From Betaproteobacteria bacterium (lineage in GTDB: Bacteria; Pseudomonadota; Gammaproteobacteria; Burkholderiales; Burkholderiaceae_A): 64,000 bases of DNA. Shown in pieces: positions 34,844 to 45,478 of this stretch. A program made the translations under genes and the position numbers. The number at the start of each line of letters is the position of its first letter. The first letter of the stretch is position 1. The notes under the pieces were generated by a model. The model had not been told where the DNA came from. It did not search any database and was given only the letters and a program-made list of their open reading frames with translations. The stretch is from assembly GCA_016868255.1 (NCBI GenBank), contig VGHN01000003.1, positions 1 through 64,000 on the forward strand, given 5' to 3'.

Positions 34844-35656
34844 ATGAAAATTCACGTTGCTTCCGATTTGCACCTGGAGTTTGTCCAGAGAAAGTTCCCC
34901 GACTTCATTCGCATTGATCGGCTCTACACCCCTTGGGCCGACGTATTGGTCTTGGCCGGCGACATCCACAACGACACCAAGGCCATCTCTTTTTTTAAAA
35001 AATGGCCGCACCCAGTTTTGTATGTTCCCGGCAACCACGAATTCTATGAGCACACCGTGGACCAGACATTGACGGCGATCAAGAAGCAGTCGCACGACAC
35101 GGCGATCATCGTGATGGACCGAACGGAGTGGGTCTATCAGGGGGTCCGTTTTCTCGGCTGTGTCTTGTGGACCGATTACCGTCTCAATGGCGAAGACCAG
35201 AAGCCACGTGCAATGAAAGCATGCGAAGCCCGTCTGGCGGACCACCGAAAAATCATGGGTGTGACATCGCCCATGGAGCGATTTCCTGCATCCAAGGCGC
35301 TCTCACTGCACGAGGCGGATCGGGCCTGGCTAGAGGCGAAGTTGGCAGAACCCTTTGGCGGGCCCACGGTGGTGGTGACCCACCATGGGCCGCATCCTGG
35401 CAGCGTTCATCCACGGTTTTCCGATGACCCCTGCAATGCGGGCTTTATCTCCGACCTTACGCCGCTCGTAGAAAAGGCCGACCTATGGGTGCATGGCCAT
35501 GTTCACGACAGCTTCGACTACAAGGTGGGGCGGTGCCGGGTGCTGACCAATCCGGGGAGTTACGCGCAGGGGCTTAGCGCGGCGAAGACTCCGCTGGATC
35601 TTGGCTGGGAGAACCCACACTTCGACCCACAGCTGGTGGTCTCAATTGGTGAGTAG
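34844..35656 (+). CDS. Calcineurin-like metallophosphoesterase
   Basis: 270 residues with the full metal-site series: MKIHVASDLHLEF (D-x-H), VLVLAGDIHN (G-D-x-x), VLYVPGNHEFYE (G-N-H-E), VVVTHHGPHPGS and WVHGHVHDSFDYKVG (G-H-x-H). It would hydrolyse phosphodiesters or nucleotides; the substrate is unknown. It lies between the two antiporter paralogues and a tRNA on the plus strand, with no operon partner. Confidence 0.88.
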   Translation: MKIHVASDLHLEFVQRKFPDFIRIDRLYTPWADVLVLAGDIHNDTKAISFFKKWPHPVLYVPGNHEFYEHTVDQTLTAIKKQSHDTAIIVMDRTEWVYQGVRFLGCVLWTDYRLNGEDQKPRAMKACEARLADHRKIMGVTSPMERFPASKALSLHEADRAWLEAKLAEPFGGPTVVVTHHGPHPGSVHPRFSDDPCNAGFISDLTPLVEKADLWVHGHVHDSFDYKVGRCRVLTNPGSYAQGLSAAKTPLDLGWENPHFDPQLVVSIGE

Positions 35657-35703
35657 ATCGTTTCGATAATTGAAACGGGCGGTTAAACTCACAAGAGTTC
35701 ACC

Positions 35704-35788
35704 GCCCGGATGACGAAATAGGTAGACGTACGGGACTTAAAATCCCGAGCCGCAAGGCGTGCGGGTTCGATTCCCGCTCCGGGCACCA
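35704..35788 (+). tRNA. tRNA-Leu(UAA)
   Basis: 85 bases. Acceptor GCCCGGA pairs with TCCGGGC, discriminator A and encoded CCA; anticodon stem CGGGA/TCCCG with loop CTTAAAA gives anticodon TAA; long variable arm and T arm GCGGG/CCCGC. All stems are regular. It reads UUA and, by wobble, UUG. Confidence 0.96.
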
Positions 35789-35789
35789 G

Positions 35790-37058
35790 TCACAAGTATT
35801 TCAGGCATGCAATGGCCACCGCGGTGGGCAGCAGCGCTCCGAGCAGAAGGCCCATCGGCTGAATCATCTGCCCCTCGAATCGGGCCTTGAGCAGTGTCGC
35901 GCCGGCGGGGTTGGGGGCATTGGCAATCACTGTGAGACCACCACCGGCCACTGCACCGGCCACCAGCGCGTACTTGAATTCGTCGCTCAGGCCCTGTACG
36001 AGCGATCCCAGGTAAGTGAGCGCGGCGTTGTCAGTAAAGGCGGTGAGTCCTGCAGCCCCGAAGAAGACCGCCGAGGGCGACATCTGTGTGAGCAGGGGCT
36101 GAAGCCACCACGCCTGCATGCCGCCGATGATGACCAAGCCCGCCAGGAAGAAACCGACGAGGAGTCCTTCTCGAAGAATGAGTCGGTCTTGGTGCTCGGG
36201 GTAAGCAGCAGCGATTGCCAGAAAAATAAGCAGAATGCCCATGAAAATTGCCGGATGATGGGCGAAGAAAACGATGCTTGCGATGAGCAGTAAATGCAGG
36301 GCGATGAACGAACCCGGAACAGCGGGGATGCTTGGGGCATCGTCGGCCGATGCAAGACTGGCTTGTGATGCGGCCGCCAATTCCTTTCGGAAGATGTAGC
36401 TGACTGCTGCGCCATTGATGGCTACGGCCAGCGCCGACTTCCAACCAAAGTTCGTGAGCATGAAGGCCGTGTCCCAATTCCAGGTGGCGGCCACCATGAG
36501 CACGGGCGGGGCTGCGAAGTGGGTGAGGGTGCCTCCAATCGAGACGTTCACAAAGAGCACCCCAATGGTTGCATATAGAAGCTTGCCACTCATTGAGCTC
36601 TTTAGGATCTTCAGCAGCATGAAGGCGGCAAGAGTCATGGCTGCAGGCTCGGTAATGAAGGAGCCCAGCAGTGGAATGACAGTCATGATGACCAGGTAGG
36701 TGGCCAAAGAGCTATGGAAGGGGAGACGCTGCGCGATGAACGCCACGACGGCTTGGGCGGCATACAGGACTGGGCGGCTGCCAGCCACCACCATGATGGC
36801 AAAGACGAAGAGGGGCTCGGTGTAATTGCGCCCATCGATGTATTCCATGGCGGGCTTGAGACCCTCCATGCCAATGAGAGTCGCAAACAAGATGAAGGCC
36901 CAAATACCAAAAACACACTCGACTTCTGCGAAAAAGTGCAGCATTCCGTGGTGTCTCGGAAAATGGTGTGCAAGACGCTCGACGTACTTGGTGGAGAAGG
37001 TGTGGAGGATTGCCAGGGCAAAGATGATGGATGCGACAACTTGTGTTTCAGCGGACAT
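35790..37058 (-). CDS. Putative Na+/H+ antiporter (PF07399-type), copy B
   Basis: 422 residues, collinear with copy A: AEVECVFGIWAFILFATLIG, RNYTEPLFVFAIMVVAGSRP, GSFITEPAAMTLAAFMLLKI, NVSIGGTLTHFAAPPVLMVA, TDNAALTYLGSLVQGLSDEF, GGGLTVIANAPNPAGATLLK. The divergence in helices and loops indicates an old duplication. The stop codon is one base past the end of tRNA-Leu on the other strand. The two could form isoforms with different pH or ion preference. Confidence 0.82.
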   Translation of the reverse strand: MSAETQVVASIIFALAILHTFSTKYVERLAHHFPRHHGMLHFFAEVECVFGIWAFILFATLIGMEGLKPAMEYIDGRNYTEPLFVFAIMVVAGSRPVLYAAQAVVAFIAQRLPFHSSLATYLVIMTVIPLLGSFITEPAAMTLAAFMLLKILKSSMSGKLLYATIGVLFVNVSIGGTLTHFAAPPVLMVAATWNWDTAFMLTNFGWKSALAVAINGAAVSYIFRKELAAASQASLASADDAPSIPAVPGSFIALHLLLIASIVFFAHHPAIFMGILLIFLAIAAAYPEHQDRLILREGLLVGFFLAGLVIIGGMQAWWLQPLLTQMSPSAVFFGAAGLTAFTDNAALTYLGSLVQGLSDEFKYALVAGAVAGGGLTVIANAPNPAGATLLKARFEGQMIQPMGLLLGALLPTAVAIACLKYL

Positions 37059-37127
37059 TGGAGAGCCTCTATTTGGTTACACCTCGCTTTTTGATTGAGC
37101 GAGGTCTAGAAAGTTGCATAGAAATTT

Positions 37128-37526
37128 CTAGAGGGTGAGGCTCCAGGGGTGGTTGCAGCGGATGCATTGAACAAACAGCGTTAGAGACCCACGCTCGTGC
37201 CGCTCAGACTGGCAGGTGATCCTTCCATAGGCCTTGCACGAGGCGCAGACGGCCTGCTGGGCCAGATGCTCCGCGGCGCCAATGGTCTCTGCAGCCTTGA
37301 CCCAACAATATCCGCCCGACCCGAGGGAGACAAAGGCCAGGCCCGCTGAGAGTAGGTCCACCGTGGCCGACTCATGGCCGAGCCAGACCTCCAGGAACGC
37401 GGCTCCCGCGACAATTAAAAGCAGACCCAGCGCAATGAAGGAAAAGCCTCCGATCAGCTGTCGCTCGTACCACCGGCGAAAGCCATCGCCGTTGATCTCT
37501 CTCATTAGGTTGCCGCTCCAACGCAT
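37128..37526 (-). CDS. Membrane protein with C-terminal zinc-ribbon-like cysteines
   Basis: 132 residues (an internal ATG at 37505 is also possible). Two hydrophobic helices (GGFSFIALGLLLIVAGAAFL and LSAGLAFVSLGSGGYCWVKA) precede a cytoplasmic segment with four cysteines in two C-x2-C pairs, CASC and CIRC, plus HPW, like a small zinc ribbon. No recognised family. It lies 6 bases after the MFS gene stop, suggesting one transcript. Confidence 0.6.
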   Translation of the reverse strand: MRWSGNLMREINGDGFRRWYERQLIGGFSFIALGLLLIVAGAAFLEVWLGHESATVDLLSAGLAFVSLGSGGYCWVKAAETIGAAEHLAQQAVCASCKAYGRITCQSERHERGSLTLFVQCIRCNHPWSLTL

Positions 37527-37532
37527 GACAAC

Positions 37533-38714
37533 CTAACCAGGCTGTGAGGACGACTGCGGAGGGGGGGATTCGGAGGGGAGCCAGAGAACGGTGAGAAAGG
37601 TGATGCAGGCGATGCCCGCCATGGCGGTTAGCAAGGTATCGAAGCCAGCGCCTTTCACAATGGGCCCAAGCAAGTAAACAGCAATGCCACTGATTCCAAA
37701 GGCAATGGCGATGCGGATGCCGGTGACGCGGCTTCGCATCTGGTCGTCGACATAACGCACAACCACTGCATCAATAAATGGAATGGCCGCAAAGATGGAG
37801 GCCATGAAGCCCAAGGCGAGAAAGAATAGCCACCAGCCGTGTGCGTGGGCCGAGACCGAGAGAAGGAGAACCTGCGAGACCACAATTCCAAGAAACAATG
37901 GCTTCATACGAACTCGGTCAATGAGCGAACCAACAATGACTTGGCTGAAGGCGGCCACAGCGTAGATGATGGCCAACAAGAAGCCAAGAGAGGCGGGGTC
38001 GGAGGTGATCTCGGCAAGCCGCTCCCTCATGAGTTCTGTATTTCCGTTGGTGGTGAAGTTAAAGAGCAGGGACCCAGACGTGGCCGCGACTGTCATCACA
38101 ACAAGGGCGCGAGCCATGGCAGAGCGGTCCACTGTTGTCTTTGCCCTTGGGCGCTTTGAGGGCGCTTCGGTCTCGAGAGGCGCCTTGATCCAGAAGAGCC
38201 AGCCGAGCACAAAAGACAGGGCTGCCGGAAGTAAGAAAGCGCCCCGCCATCCCAGGTATTTCACCGCCAGCCCCGTGAGCAAGGCGGCAACGGCAATGCC
38301 CATGTTGCCGGCCAGATTGTTCCAACCGATCACAATGCCTGGGCGCTCAGCAGATGAGAGAAGCATGGGAATGCCCACCGGGTGATAAATGGCTGCGAAG
38401 GCACCCAGAACAGAGAGGGCAACAGCCAACTGCAGGGGTGTCTGTGTGAGGGCCACCAGGGCACACGAGGCGGCTGTGCCAAAGAAGAAAACCAACATCA
38501 TGGGTCGACGGCCCCAGAGATCGCCAAGGCGCCCTACGGGGATGGACCCCACTCCGAACATAACGAAGGCGCCAGCGGCATAGGGCATGAGGTCTTCCCA
38601 ACGCCCCACGCCAAAGTCGGCCGCGATGCTGGTCACAGCAGAGGCAAATACGAGTAGCACCAGATGATCGAGCGCATGCCCGAAATTGAGTAAAAGGGAG
38701 GTGCTTCGATTCAT
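37533..38714 (-). CDS. Major facilitator superfamily transporter
   Basis: 393 residues, twelve predicted helices. The loop 2-3 motif GSIPVGRLGDLWGRRPMMLV matches the MFS motif A, and FGISGIAVYLLGPIVKGAGF lies near the end. Central cytoplasmic loop has KRPRAKTTVDRS. The starting NFGHALDHLVLLVFASAVTS resembles a fosmidomycin-resistance-like branch. Substrate unknown. A G7 run lies at its 3' end. Confidence 0.82.
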   Translation of the reverse strand: MNRSTSLLLNFGHALDHLVLLVFASAVTSIAADFGVGRWEDLMPYAAGAFVMFGVGSIPVGRLGDLWGRRPMMLVFFFGTAASCALVALTQTPLQLAVALSVLGAFAAIYHPVGIPMLLSSAERPGIVIGWNNLAGNMGIAVAALLTGLAVKYLGWRGAFLLPAALSFVLGWLFWIKAPLETEAPSKRPRAKTTVDRSAMARALVVMTVAATSGSLLFNFTTNGNTELMRERLAEITSDPASLGFLLAIIYAVAAFSQVIVGSLIDRVRMKPLFLGIVVSQVLLLSVSAHAHGWWLFFLALGFMASIFAAIPFIDAVVVRYVDDQMRSRVTGIRIAIAFGISGIAVYLLGPIVKGAGFDTLLTAMAGIACITFLTVLWLPSESPPPQSSSQPG

Positions 38715-38817
38715 CGGGCTGTGGGCTCAGAGCGCAGGGGCAGGGAGACGGAGAACAGGTGCGGTTGGGGTGCCATCGGGTCCTTCCCCTCTCTGCCTCT
38801 TGCCCTCTTAGCGCTTC

Positions 38818-39117
38818 TTATTTCCTCATTACGTTGGCCACGGCCGGGCAGCTAAAGCCCTCGTCGACGTTAACAAACTCGGGTTGGCCATCTGGGCACT
38901 TATAGGTGCAGGTGGTGCTCTTATTTGGATTCTTCTTGCGCTCAACAATATTGCAGTTCATCTCGCGCTTGGGCCCGGGCTTGCCGGAGAGGCGCTCGTC
39001 CCGCGCGAAGACCGGCATGGACAGCGAGGCGAGGAGGGTGGCGAGCACTGCGAGTGCTCCAACTTTTTGCATGCCGCCGATGGCGGAAAGACGGTGCGCG
39101 GATTGCTTGTTGGTCAT
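38818..39117 (-). CDS. Small secreted cysteine-containing protein
   Basis: 99 residues from ATG 39117, six bases after AAAGGA (the ATG at 39123 directly abuts the ribosome site). An unusually long signal region ends ALAVLATLLASLSMPVFA|RD. The mature 55 residues hold four cysteines (NCNIVE, TTCTYKCPDG, GFSCPAV), probably two disulfides. Family not recognised. It stands alone between MFS and SulP remnants. Confidence 0.6.
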   Translation of the reverse strand: MTNKQSAHRLSAIGGMQKVGALAVLATLLASLSMPVFARDERLSGKPGPKREMNCNIVERKKNPNKSTTCTYKCPDGQPEFVNVDEGFSCPAVANVMRK

Positions 39118-39190
39118 GGACATTCCTTTTAATAGACATTCTCTGTATTCGATGGCCCATTGTCTCTCGAGACCGATACGAATGGGAGAA

Positions 39191-39703
39191 TTATCCCGAT
39201 TTCATTTGCGCAATTTGCTCGAAGGCCGCGTGGTTAGAAAGATGCACAGGGAATGCAGTGAGTGCATCGGCGAGTTTGTCGGACAAGGGGCCCTTGATCT
39301 CCGAGAGGTGCAGGGTCACGCCATTCGCCCCGAGGTCGCGTTGCAATTCAATGAGTCCCTCGAGTGCAGTAGCATCGATATCGCTCGCGCTCGTGAGGCA
39401 TAAAACAAGGTGACGAGGCGCAGACTCGGTGGCTTGAAGGGCTTGATCGATGGCCTCACGGACTCGAGACCAGTTGCCGAAAAAGAGATTTGCGTCCACG
39501 CACACAAACCGTGTGTCGGGGAGGGTCTCGACCTCGTGTCGATGAATATTACGAAAGTGCTCCGTGCCTCGAATGCGCCCGAGCACGGCGTAGGCTAGGC
39601 TCTGTGGAATGAGCATGATGGTGAGAATTGCGCCAGCGAGGATGTCGCCAGCAAAGGAGTGATTCGGCGCAAGATCCTTGCGCCATGGGAACAGCAGGCT
39701 CAC
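39191..39703 (-). pseudogene. SulP anion transporter with large in-frame internal deletion
   Basis: The 170-codon frame starts at GTG 39703 with FPWRKDLAPNHSFAGDILAG and AILTIMLIPQSLAYAVL, the first helices of SulP carriers. Near 39580 it jumps to GRIRGTEHFRNIHRHEVETL, the linker that normally follows the last helix, then an apparently intact STAS domain (FVCVDANLFFGNWSRVREAI). About 380-400 residues holding nearly all membrane helices are missing, yet the frame remains open. It cannot transport, though a membrane-tethered STAS protein could still be made. GTGA overlap with the DUF442 gene upstream. Confidence 0.85.
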
Positions 39704-40059
39704 TCGGGAATGCGATGCCCGAGCTGTGCAGCGAATGAAATGAGACTAACGCAGCGGTTGCCAGAGCGGCAGTACGCTAGAATGGGCTTTGGCAAGGCGT
39801 TAATCAGTTCGCCCATTTTTTGGGCTTGCTCGGGGGTCTGGCCCGATGGAGTCACCGGGTGGTAGGCAAAGCAAACGCCAGCCGCCTCGGCCGCCTTCAT
39901 GATCGCGTCTTGGCTGGGTTGTCCGGGGCCCTCTTCCATGTCCGGTCGGTTGCAGACAATGCTGCGAAAGCCAGCAGTGGCGGCTTCTTGAACCTCCTCG
40001 GGTTGAATCTGGGGCGAGACGGCGAGTTGATTGGTGAGCCAACGCAAAGAGAGCGTCAT
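39700..40059 (-). CDS. TIGR01244/DUF442-type phosphatase-like protein (Blh-like)
   Basis: 119 residues. LRWLTNQLAVSPQIQPEEVQ, FRSIVCNRPDMEEGPGQPS, CFAYHPVTPSG and ILAYCRSGNRCVSL; the last is a C-x5-R-like loop similar to dual-specificity phosphatases and rhodaneses. The domain accompanies SulP and sulfur genes in many proteobacteria and may act in sulfur transfer or as a phosphatase. Its start overlaps the truncated rhodanese stop (ATGA) and a copy of its first codons lies after cbbR. Confidence 0.8.
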   Translation of the reverse strand: MTLSLRWLTNQLAVSPQIQPEEVQEAATAGFRSIVCNRPDMEEGPGQPSQDAIMKAAEAAGVCFAYHPVTPSGQTPEQAQKMGELINALPKPILAYCRSGNRCVSLISFAAQLGHRIPE

Positions 40060-40090
40060 TGGTTTTTCCTCCGGGCCGTGGTTGATTTTA
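40034..40090. repeat. 57-bp direct repeat, copy A (start of DUF442 gene plus tail of rhodanese fragment)
   Basis: Aligned to 40420-40476 with about nine mismatches. It spans GTGAGCCAACGCAAAGAG, CGTCA and the following GGTTTTTC stretch. In this copy the ATG of the DUF442 gene is intact. Confidence 0.85.
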
Positions 40091-40310
40091 TATGGTCCTT
40101 TGCAAACTGGCCGGCATCCCGCGCATCAATGATCGTCATCTTCGAGCACTCGGACTTGGGAATCTGCTCTGCAAAGATGACGCCGCCGCCATAATCGACA
40201 AATTCAAGATAGCCAGCCATCTCATCGATGACCGCAGCCTTGGGGTTTGCATAGGCTGGCGCTTGAATGCACATGATGGCGGCAATGGCAATTGGTATTA
40301 ACTTTTTCAT
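40056..40310 (-). pseudogene. Truncated periplasmic rhodanese-like protein with CbbR-like tail
   Basis: 84 codons. A signal peptide (KLIPIAIAAIMCIQAPAYA) is followed by AVIDEMAGYLEFVDYGGGVI and TIIDARDAGQFAKDHI, the first half of a rhodanese domain. The homology then breaks and the last ten residues read KSTTARRKNQ, nearly the same as the C-terminus of CbbR (KPTRARKKNQ). The catalytic cysteine loop is absent, so there is no sulfurtransferase activity. The break coincides with one copy of a duplicated 57-bp segment. Confidence 0.8.
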
Positions 40311-40419
40311 TGTTATCTCTCGTTAAACAGTTCGGTGCTTGAGTCCGATATCAAGCCACTCCTGCAGCGGGCGTTGAAGGCCATTAAACGGATCCAATAA
40401 CGGCTACGCCCGCAAATTA

Positions 40420-40476
40420 GTGAGCCAACGCAAAGAGGGCGTCACTGGTTTTTCTTCCTGGCCCTGGTTGGCTTTT
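40420..40476. repeat. 57-bp direct repeat, copy B (tail of cbbR plus DUF442 start remnant)
   Basis: Here the minus strand reads the end of cbbR followed by GTG ACG CCC TCT TTG CGT, coding TPSLRWLTN, a remnant of the DUF442 N-terminus (TLSLRWLTN) that ends after about a dozen codons. The 131 bases between cbbR and the rhodanese fragment hold nothing else I can identify. Confidence 0.8.
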
Positions 40477-41461
40477 CCTCGCCGCTTTCACGGCGCTGCG
40501 GCAGAGTCTTGACCTTGCGAGCGAGCTTATCAGAATAGATTCCGTGCTTAGGCACCAGGGAGGCAAGCAAGATGCTTCCTTGTTCAAGAATGAAGTATCG
40601 GAAGGCTTCCGCAGCAAAAGAGGTGGGCCGACTGCCTCGGGTTACCAGGTGCCAAGATCGCATGATTGGTGTGTCATCAATCGGCAACAAGGCCAAAGCG
40701 CTATGCTCAAGTTCGAGCCGAACGGTAAATAGCGAGACCAGCGAAACACCCAGTTGTGCCATGACCGCCTGTTTCACGGTCTCATTGGTGGACATCTCCA
40801 TGGTCGAAAGCGGCCGAAAGCGGTGGGTCTCAAAAAAGTGTTCCATGACCGCCCGAGTACCGGAACCGGGTTCTCGTATAAGAATCTCTTCGCTGTCGAG
40901 TTGATCGATTCGCAGGCTGCCCTTCCCCACAAGCGGGTGGTTGGGAGCGGCGATAAAAGCATGGGGGTGGTCGGCAAATGGCTCGGCCCGCACATCCAAG
41001 TCGCGAGGGGGCTTGCCCATAATCGCAATATCAATCTCACCGTTTCGAAGCAGCTCCACGAGCTGCTCGCGGTTGCGAACCTGAATGTTGATCTGGATGC
41101 CCGGGTGCTCCTGCCGAAAGCCGGCCAAGAGGTGAGGCAAAACGTACTTGGCGGTGCTCACGAGTCCGATAAGCAGGATGCCGGTCTTCATTCCCTTGAG
41201 CTTGCCCATCATGTCTTCCGCTTCTCTCAGAGAAGCGAGTACCCGGCGGGCGTAGACCAAGAAGTACTCACCTGCGCTGGTCAAGGAGATGCCGCGCCCC
41301 TGCTTGGCGAAAAGGCTAATTCCGAGGTCCTCTTCGAGGTCCCGCATCTGCATGGAAATTGCGGGCGCTGTCAGATGCATTTCCACCGCGGCACGGGCAA
41401 AACTGGAGAGCCGGGCTGCGGAGACGAAGATTCGAAGTTGACGAAGGGTGAGGTTCTTCAT
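40442..41461 (-). CDS. cbbR: LysR-type regulator of the cbb operon
   Basis: 339 residues. The N-terminal winged HTH reads LTLRQLRIFVSAARLSSFAR, then APAISMQMRDLEEDLGISLF; the LysR effector domain follows with GLVSTAKYVLPHLLAGFRQE, a close match to CbbR proteins, and EPGSGTRAVMEHFF. It binds as a tetramer upstream of cbbL and senses metabolites such as RuBP, NADPH or phosphoenolpyruvate depending on species. Divergently transcribed from cbbL with a 106-base shared promoter. Slightly longer than usual, with a basic C-terminal tail. Confidence 0.94.
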   Translation of the reverse strand: MKNLTLRQLRIFVSAARLSSFARAAVEMHLTAPAISMQMRDLEEDLGISLFAKQGRGISLTSAGEYFLVYARRVLASLREAEDMMGKLKGMKTGILLIGLVSTAKYVLPHLLAGFRQEHPGIQINIQVRNREQLVELLRNGEIDIAIMGKPPRDLDVRAEPFADHPHAFIAAPNHPLVGKGSLRIDQLDSEEILIREPGSGTRAVMEHFFETHRFRPLSTMEMSTNETVKQAVMAQLGVSLVSLFTVRLELEHSALALLPIDDTPIMRSWHLVTRGSRPTSFAAEAFRYFILEQGSILLASLVPKHGIYSDKLARKVKTLPQRRESGEEKPTRARKKNQ

Positions 41462-43046
<1,585 letters not shown>

Positions 43047-43073
43047 TGAACGCAAACAGATACGGAGTCAATG

Positions 43074-43490
43074 ATGAGAATTACGCAAGGGCAGTTTTCA
43101 TTTTTGCCGGACCTCACCGACGAGGAGATTCGCAAGCAGGTGGACTATGCAATTGGTAGAGGGTGGGCCCTGTCGGTTGAATGGACAGACGATCCGCACC
43201 CGCGCAACACCTACTGGAACATGTGGGGAATCCCCATGTTCGAGATCAAGGATGGGGCGGCAGTCTTGTTCGAGGTCAATGCCTGCCGAAAGGCCCATTC
43301 CGGGGTTTACATCAAGGTCAATGCATTCGACAACACTCGGGGTGTTGAATCGATGTGTATGAGCTTTATCGTTCAGCGGCCCGCCCAAGAACCGGGCTTC
43401 GGCCTTGTTAGGCAGGAGGCAGGTGGTCGTCATATTCACTACACGACGCATTCGTATGCGACCGACAAGCCAATGGGTGAGCGCTATTAA
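43074..43490 (+). CDS. cbbS: RuBisCO small subunit, form IC
   Basis: 138 residues from ATG 43074, chosen over ATG 43071 because GGAG is six rather than three bases away and homologues begin MRITQG. Seen: [60 protein letters not shown] and the longer red-type C-terminal hairpin ([20 protein letters not shown]). It forms the L8S8 holoenzyme. 24 bases after cbbL. Confidence 0.97.
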   Translation: MRITQGQFSFLPDLTDEEIRKQVDYAIGRGWALSVEWTDDPHPRNTYWNMWGIPMFEIKDGAAVLFEVNACRKAHSGVYIKVNAFDNTRGVESMCMSFIVQRPAQEPGFGLVRQEAGGRHIHYTTHSYATDKPMGERY

Positions 43491-43493
43491 CCC

Positions 43494-44381
43494 ATGAGTG
43501 AGGCCATCAACCTTAAGGCCATTCTTAAAGAGGCCCAGATACAGGACGTGCTTGAGGAGCTCGATCGAGAGCTCGTTGGGCTCCTCCCGGTCAAGCGACG
43601 GATTCGTGAGATTGCCGCCTTCTTGCTGGTCTCAAAGGCCCGGCAGAAGGTGGGCCTTGAGGCGGGCACCCCGTCGCTGCATATGTGCTTTACCGGCAAT
43701 CCTGGCACAGGCAAGACCACCGTGGCCATGAAGATGGCTGCGATCCTTCACCGGCTTGGCTACGTTCGCAAGGGCCATGTGGTGAGCGTGACCCGCGATG
43801 ACTTGGTGGGCCAGTACATTGGTCACACGGCACCCAAAACCAAGGAGGTGCTCAAAAAGGCAATGGGCGGGGTTCTCTTTATCGACGAGGCCTATTACCT
43901 CTATCGACCTGAGAACGAGCGCGATTATGGCCAAGAAGCCATCGAGATCATGTTGCAGGTAATGGAAAACAACCGAGATGACTTGGTGGTCATTCTTGCC
44001 GGCTACAAAGACCGCATGGACACATTCTTCCAGTCCAATCCGGGAATGAGCTCCCGAATTGCCCACCACATCGACTTCCCCGACTATGAGCCGGACGAGT
44101 TAATGGCGATTGCCCACTCGATGGTGGGGCAGATGCATTACCAGTTCGATGCGCAGTCCGAGCGGGCGATGGTGGACTACATCGCCCATCGCCGCGGGCA
44201 ACCACACTTCGCCAATGCACGGTCGATTCGAAATGCACTGGATCGAGCTCGACTTCGTCAGGCCAATCGGGTGTTCGATTCCGCGATGGCGGGCTCCGGA
44301 ACGATTCAAGCCGAGGCCCTCAAGACAATTACTGAGGAAGACATTCGTGCGTCGCGTGTTTTCTCCGCTGCCAAGGAGTAG
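43494..44381 (+). CDS. cbbX: Red-type RuBisCO activase CbbX
   Basis: 295 residues, AAA+ ATPase that pulls on the CbbL C-terminus to release inhibitory sugar phosphates. Walker [17 protein letters not shown], Walker [16 protein letters not shown], sensor and arginine-finger region [20 protein letters not shown]. Three bases after cbbS. CbbX is specific for red-type enzyme and agrees with the form IC call. Confidence 0.97.
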   Translation: MSEAINLKAILKEAQIQDVLEELDRELVGLLPVKRRIREIAAFLLVSKARQKVGLEAGTPSLHMCFTGNPGTGKTTVAMKMAAILHRLGYVRKGHVVSVTRDDLVGQYIGHTAPKTKEVLKKAMGGVLFIDEAYYLYRPENERDYGQEAIEIMLQVMENNRDDLVVILAGYKDRMDTFFQSNPGMSSRIAHHIDFPDYEPDELMAIAHSMVGQMHYQFDAQSERAMVDYIAHRRGQPHFANARSIRNALDRARLRQANRVFDSAMAGSGTIQAEALKTITEEDIRASRVFSAAKE

Positions 44382-44384
44382 AAC

Positions 44385-45461
44385 ATGCACCTCGGGCGCA
44401 CCACCCTCTCGAAGTTTCTCATTCAGCAGCTACGTGGTGGAGATGACGAGCGGGATTTGGCCGCACTCTTGGTCGACATAGCCGCTGCGGTGAAGGCAAT
44501 CTCTTCAATGACCAGCAAGGGAGCCTTGGCCGGTGTGCTGGGCAGTCTCGAGTCAACCAACGTTCAGGGGGAGACGCAGAAGAAGCTCGATGTGCTCTCC
44601 GATCAGGCGTTTATCAACACCTTTCAGTTGGGGGGGCTGACAGCCGGTCTTGTATCCGAGGAAAACGATCAGCCGATGGTCTTTGAGCCATCGCCCGGCG
44701 AGGTGAATGGTCGACGCTATCTGGCTGTTTTTGATCCGTTGGACGGCTCGAGCAACATTGATGTCAACGTTTCGGTTGGTTCAATCTTCTCCATTATTCG
44801 TGCCCCCAAGGGCCGCCGAGTCAAGCCCGAGGACTTTTTGCAGTCTGGCGCTCGGCAGTTGGCCGCCGGTTACGCCATTTACGGCCCATCCACCATGCTG
44901 GTGTTGAGCGTGGGTCAGGGCACGCATGGTTTCACGCTAGACCGCGAAGTGGGCAACTTTATCCTCACCCACCGAGACATTCAGATTCCGACGCAGACAA
45001 GCGAGTTTGCAATCAACACCAGTAACGCTCGTTTCTGGGAGCCCCCCGTGCAGCGTTATGTGCAAGAGTGTCAGGCGGGGAAAACCGGCCCACGCGAGCG
45101 CGACTTCAACATGCGCTGGATCGCAAGCATGGTTGCCGACGTCCACCGGATCCTCATGCGAGGCGGCGTTTTTATGTATCCCCGCGATACCAAAGACCCC
45201 AGCAAACCCGGTCGTCTGCGGCTGATGTACGAGGCCAATCCAATGGCGATGGTTGTCGAGCAGGCGGGCGGCCTTGCCATTACCGGGCGTGAGCGAATCC
45301 TGGACATTGCGCCAGAGGCGATTCATCAGAGGGTACCAGTGATTCTTGGCTCCAAAGAGGAAGTGGATCGAATCGCTCGGTACCACCAGGCCTTTGATAC
45401 TGGCACGGACGAACAGTATCGCTCTCCGTTGTTCAAGGATCGCTCGTTGTTTCAAGAGTAA
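44385..45461 (+). CDS. cbbF: Fructose-1,6-bisphosphatase class I
   Basis: 358 residues. Calvin-cycle FBPase (may also act on sedoheptulose bisphosphate). Seen: [10 protein letters not shown], the metal-binding [69 protein letters not shown] and [17 protein letters not shown]. 3 bases after cbbX, so co-translated. Full length. Confidence 0.96.
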   Translation: MHLGRTTLSKFLIQQLRGGDDERDLAALLVDIAAAVKAISSMTSKGALAGVLGSLESTNVQGETQKKLDVLSDQAFINTFQLGGLTAGLVSEENDQPMVFEPSPGEVNGRRYLAVFDPLDGSSNIDVNVSVGSIFSIIRAPKGRRVKPEDFLQSGARQLAAGYAIYGPSTMLVLSVGQGTHGFTLDREVGNFILTHRDIQIPTQTSEFAINTSNARFWEPPVQRYVQECQAGKTGPRERDFNMRWIASMVADVHRILMRGGVFMYPRDTKDPSKPGRLRLMYEANPMAMVVEQAGGLAITGRERILDIAPEAIHQRVPVILGSKEEVDRIARYHQAFDTGTDEQYRSPLFKDRSLFQE

Positions 45462-45478
45462 AAGAGGAGTTCACTGAC

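Noticed and set aside
39191-40310. A three-gene functional sulfur-transfer operon (rhodanese, DUF442, SulP)
   Set aside because: Order and overlaps look like an operon, but the rhodanese lacks its catalytic half and the SulP lacks its membrane domain, so at most the middle gene works.
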